Positions 62,385 to 64,000 of a stretch of 64,000 nt of DNA are shown here, in pieces. Each line of letters begins with the position of its first letter. Position 1 is the first letter of the stretch. The translations under genes were made by a program, and so were the position numbers. This stretch comes from Acidobacteriota bacterium (GTDB taxonomy: Bacteria > Actinomycetota > Acidimicrobiia > Acidimicrobiales > Microtrichaceae): contig QEUP01000002.1 in NCBI GenBank assembly GCA_003577145.1, positions 62,001 to 126,000 of the forward strand, read 5' to 3'. The notes under the pieces are model-generated. The model worked only from the letters and a program-made list of their open reading frames with translations. It searched no databases and had not been told where the DNA came from.

Positions 62385-62424
62385 GTGAACCGAAAAGGCC
62401 CCTATAGGGGCCACGCGCGTTCAC
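62385..62424. repeat. dispersed palindrome, copy 9
   Basis: GTGAAC ... GGCCCCTATAGGGGCC ... GTTCAC in the divergent gap between the AbiEi-like gene and the DUF4012 gene. It is the only copy not next to a stop codon, so a pure terminator role does not explain it. Confidence 0.9.
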
Positions 62425-62509
62425 AAATCCTGCGGGGGATTCCCTACCCTGGATCACGCTGGTGGTAGGCATCTTCGAGTTCGATCGGTGGCCCCGAGGT
62501 GCGAAGCCG

Positions 62510-64000
62510 ATGGCATCTTCATCCCTGTCCCCGCCACTAGCGGTCGATGACGCGACCGAGCCCCGGGGCACCCCGGCTTCTGACCGTCGTGGGCCTGCGC
62601 AGAACTGGGAACTGGTCGTCGTGGCAGTCGCGGCGGTGGCGACAGCCATCATCGCCGCTGTCGAGCCCGGCGTCGCCACCGGGCTGCCGGCAGCCGATGC
62701 GCTCTACTCCGCCCTGTTGGCCGCCGGCGTGACGGTCGCGGCATCCATTGCCGCTCGCTGGACCTGGCTGGTCCTGGCGACACCCCCTCTGTTCCTCGCG
62801 GTGAGCAGCGCCGACTTGGCGCTGGCGGTCCCCGGCGTCGTCGTTGTGCTGGCAGGGATCGCGCTCGACCGTCACCTACGGGTGTTCGGTGCGATGGGTG
62901 CTGCGCTGGCTGTTCAGGGCCTGCTCCACCTGCCCGACCGGGGACCGGCGATGACCACCGCGCTGGTGGCGGTCGTCGCGGTGGCGCCGGTGCTCATCAG
63001 CGCCGTGGTGCGAACAGGTCCGGTGATTCGGCGCTGGATCATCGCCGCGGCGGCGGGAGCCGCGGCGCTGGCTGTGGTCTTCACCGGCCTGCTCGGCGCC
63101 GCGGCGTTCGCCAGCCAGCAGGTGATCAACGACGGCATAGACGACGCTCGTGCGGCGTTCGCCAGCCTCAAGCAGGGCGATGTGGATACGGCGGTCGAGC
63201 GCTTCGAGCGGGCCTCGGTGTCGTTCGCAACGGCGCAGGAGAAGCTCGGCGCCTGGTGGGTGGCACCCTCGCGGCTCGTGCCGGTGGTGGGCGTCAACTC
63301 CCGAGCCCTCGAGGTGTCGGCCGAGATGGGAGCGGACCTGGCCTCCACCGCGGTGGAGACCGGCGCGGCGTTCGACTTCGACCGGCTCAGCATCGAAGGC
63401 GGAACCGTCGACCTGGCCGCCTTCGCCGAGCTCGACGAGCCGACCCGCGTCGCCGTTGCCGCCCTGGCGCACCTCTCCGATGGTCTTGCCGAGGTCGCCT
63501 CCCCGATGCTGTTGCCACCGCTGGGCCCCGCGCTGGCGGACTTCCGGGCCGAGATCGACCAAGCCCTGCCGACCGCAGACCTGGCCGTCGAGGCGCTCGA
63601 GGTCGTGCCACCGCTGCTGGGCTCGGAAGGACCGCGGACCTACTTCTTGATCTTCGGCAGCCCTGCCGAGAGTCGCGAGCTGGGCGGGTTCATGGGCAAC
63701 TTCGCGGAGATCCTCGTCGATGACGGCCACATCGAGTTGGTGACCACCGGCCGCGCGTCCAACGACCTCAACGACCGTCCGGGTGAGAAGACCCTCACCA
63801 ACCCCGAGGACTACCCGACCCGCTACCTCGCCTACCAGCAGGGGACGTTCTTCCAGAACCTCACCGGCACACCCGATTTCCCCACCGTTGCCGCAGCCGC
63901 CGCCGACCTCTACCCCCAGGCGCAGGGTTCGCAGGTCGACGGGGTGATCTACATGGACCCGTTCTCGCTGGCGGCGGTGCTGGAGATCACCGGTCCGGTG
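62510..64000 (+). CDS. DUF4012-like membrane protein (truncated by window end)
   Basis: An open frame that runs off the right edge, at least 497 residues. A polar N-terminus is followed by five or six hydrophobic segments up to about residue 210. The soluble domain has ARAAFASLKQGDVDTAVERF, WWVAPSRLVPVVGVNSRAL and YFLIFGSPAESRELGGFMGNF, which fit DUF4012, a family linked to actinobacterial cell-surface polysaccharide clusters. ATG at 62510 with GAGGTG nine bases upstream; a GTG at 62462 is an alternative. Function unknown. Confidence 0.8.
   Translation, partial: MASSSLSPPLAVDDATEPRGTPASDRRGPAQNWELVVVAVAAVATAIIAAVEPGVATGLPAADALYSALLAAGVTVAASIAARWTWLVLATPPLFLAVSSADLALAVPGVVVVLAGIALDRHLRVFGAMGAALAVQGLLHLPDRGPAMTTALVAVVAVAPVLISAVVRTGPVIRRWIIAAAAGAAALAVVFTGLLGAAAFASQQVINDGIDDARAAFASLKQGDVDTAVERFERASVSFATAQEKLGAWWVAPSRLVPVVGVNSRALEVSAEMGADLASTAVETGAAFDFDRLSIEGGTVDLAAFAELDEPTRVAVAALAHLSDGLAEVASPMLLPPLGPALADFRAEIDQALPTADLAVEALEVVPPLLGSEGPRTYFLIFGSPAESRELGGFMGNFAEILVDDGHIELVTTGRASNDLNDRPGEKTLTNPEDYPTRYLAYQQGTFFQNLTGTPDFPTVAAAAADLYPQAQGSQVDGVIYMDPFSLAAVLEITGPV

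Noticed and set aside
2823-62424. The repeated palindromes as a CRISPR array
   Set aside because: Copies are kilobases apart and separated by genes; there are no regular spacers and no cas genes.
60850-62424. The palindromes as integron attC sites
   Set aside because: The ends read GTTCAC/GTGAAC, not the GTTRRRY/RYYYAAC core sites, and no integrase gene is present.

Overview
The window is GC-rich, densely coded bacterial chromosome (64 kb, about 55 genes, one tRNA, no rRNA). Frequent GTG starts, four-base GTGA/ATGA overlaps, EF-G2, DUF4012, DUF6206 and DUF6544/6920-type proteins, polyamine ABC genes and FadE/Ech-type genes point to an actinobacterium. Acidimicrobiia is my best guess, but this is inference and there is no marker gene here to prove it. 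No phage, IS element or CRISPR array was seen.

Layout. 0-7.4 kb holds an aldo/keto reductase, aldehyde dehydrogenase, alpha/beta hydrolase, acyl-CoA dehydrogenase, a small Asp-rich DxDGDG protein and an aminoglycoside-phosphotransferase-fold kinase. 7.4-16.9 kb is the most striking block. A minus-strand operon encodes a type II DMSO-reductase-family molybdoenzyme (small charged ORF, alpha, heme gamma, Fe-S beta, TorD-like delta). It is transcribed divergently from an AAA+ (CbbQ/NorQ) and VWA (CbbO/NorD) chaperone pair. 17-21.8 kb has an XRE/nucleotidyltransferase toxin-antitoxin-like pair, a DUF1697 gene and an APC permease-universal stress protein-PotD lipoprotein cluster. 22.7-27.7 kb is an acetone-carboxylase-type acxABC operon. 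27.8-34 kb has acyl-CoA catabolism genes, a lipoprotein hydrolase and a further Asp-rich protein. 34.2-37 kb is a second, orphan molybdopterin alpha subunit. 38-46 kb has tRNA-Arg(CCU), a desaturase with a perfect palindromic operator, two class III aminotransferase contexts, rpiA, a divergent ketol-acid-reductoisomerase homologue and a penicillin-acylase homologue. 46-52 kb is an aminotransferase divergent from potADBC. 52-64 kb has tandem secreted lipase-like lipoproteins, a GNAT protein, a mazEF-like pair abutting an EF-G2 gene, a GH38 mannosidase, OsmC, an AbiEi/DUF559-like protein and a truncated DUF4012 membrane protein.

How the parts may work together. A heme- and Fe-S-containing molybdoenzyme of the ethylbenzene/DMS dehydrogenase type, acetone-carboxylase subunits and several acyl-CoA dehydrogenase/hydratase genes would fit oxygen-independent hydroxylation of a hydrocarbon or steroid side chain, ketone carboxylation and beta-oxidation. 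This is inference from co-location within about 25 kb, not from a shared operon. The polyamine ABC system, two PotD-like proteins, two class III aminotransferases and a succinate-semialdehyde-dehydrogenase-like enzyme suggest polyamine or omega-amino-acid use.

The most unusual non-genic signal is a family of nine roughly 40-50-bp palindromes (GTGAAC ... GGCCCCTATAGGGGCC ... GTTCAC) scattered through the window. Eight sit at gene 3' ends, three supply the stop codon of the adjacent gene, and pairs bracket single genes. A second palindromic repeat (TTCTTGGCAGC ... GCTGCCAAGAA) occurs twice and brackets one gene.
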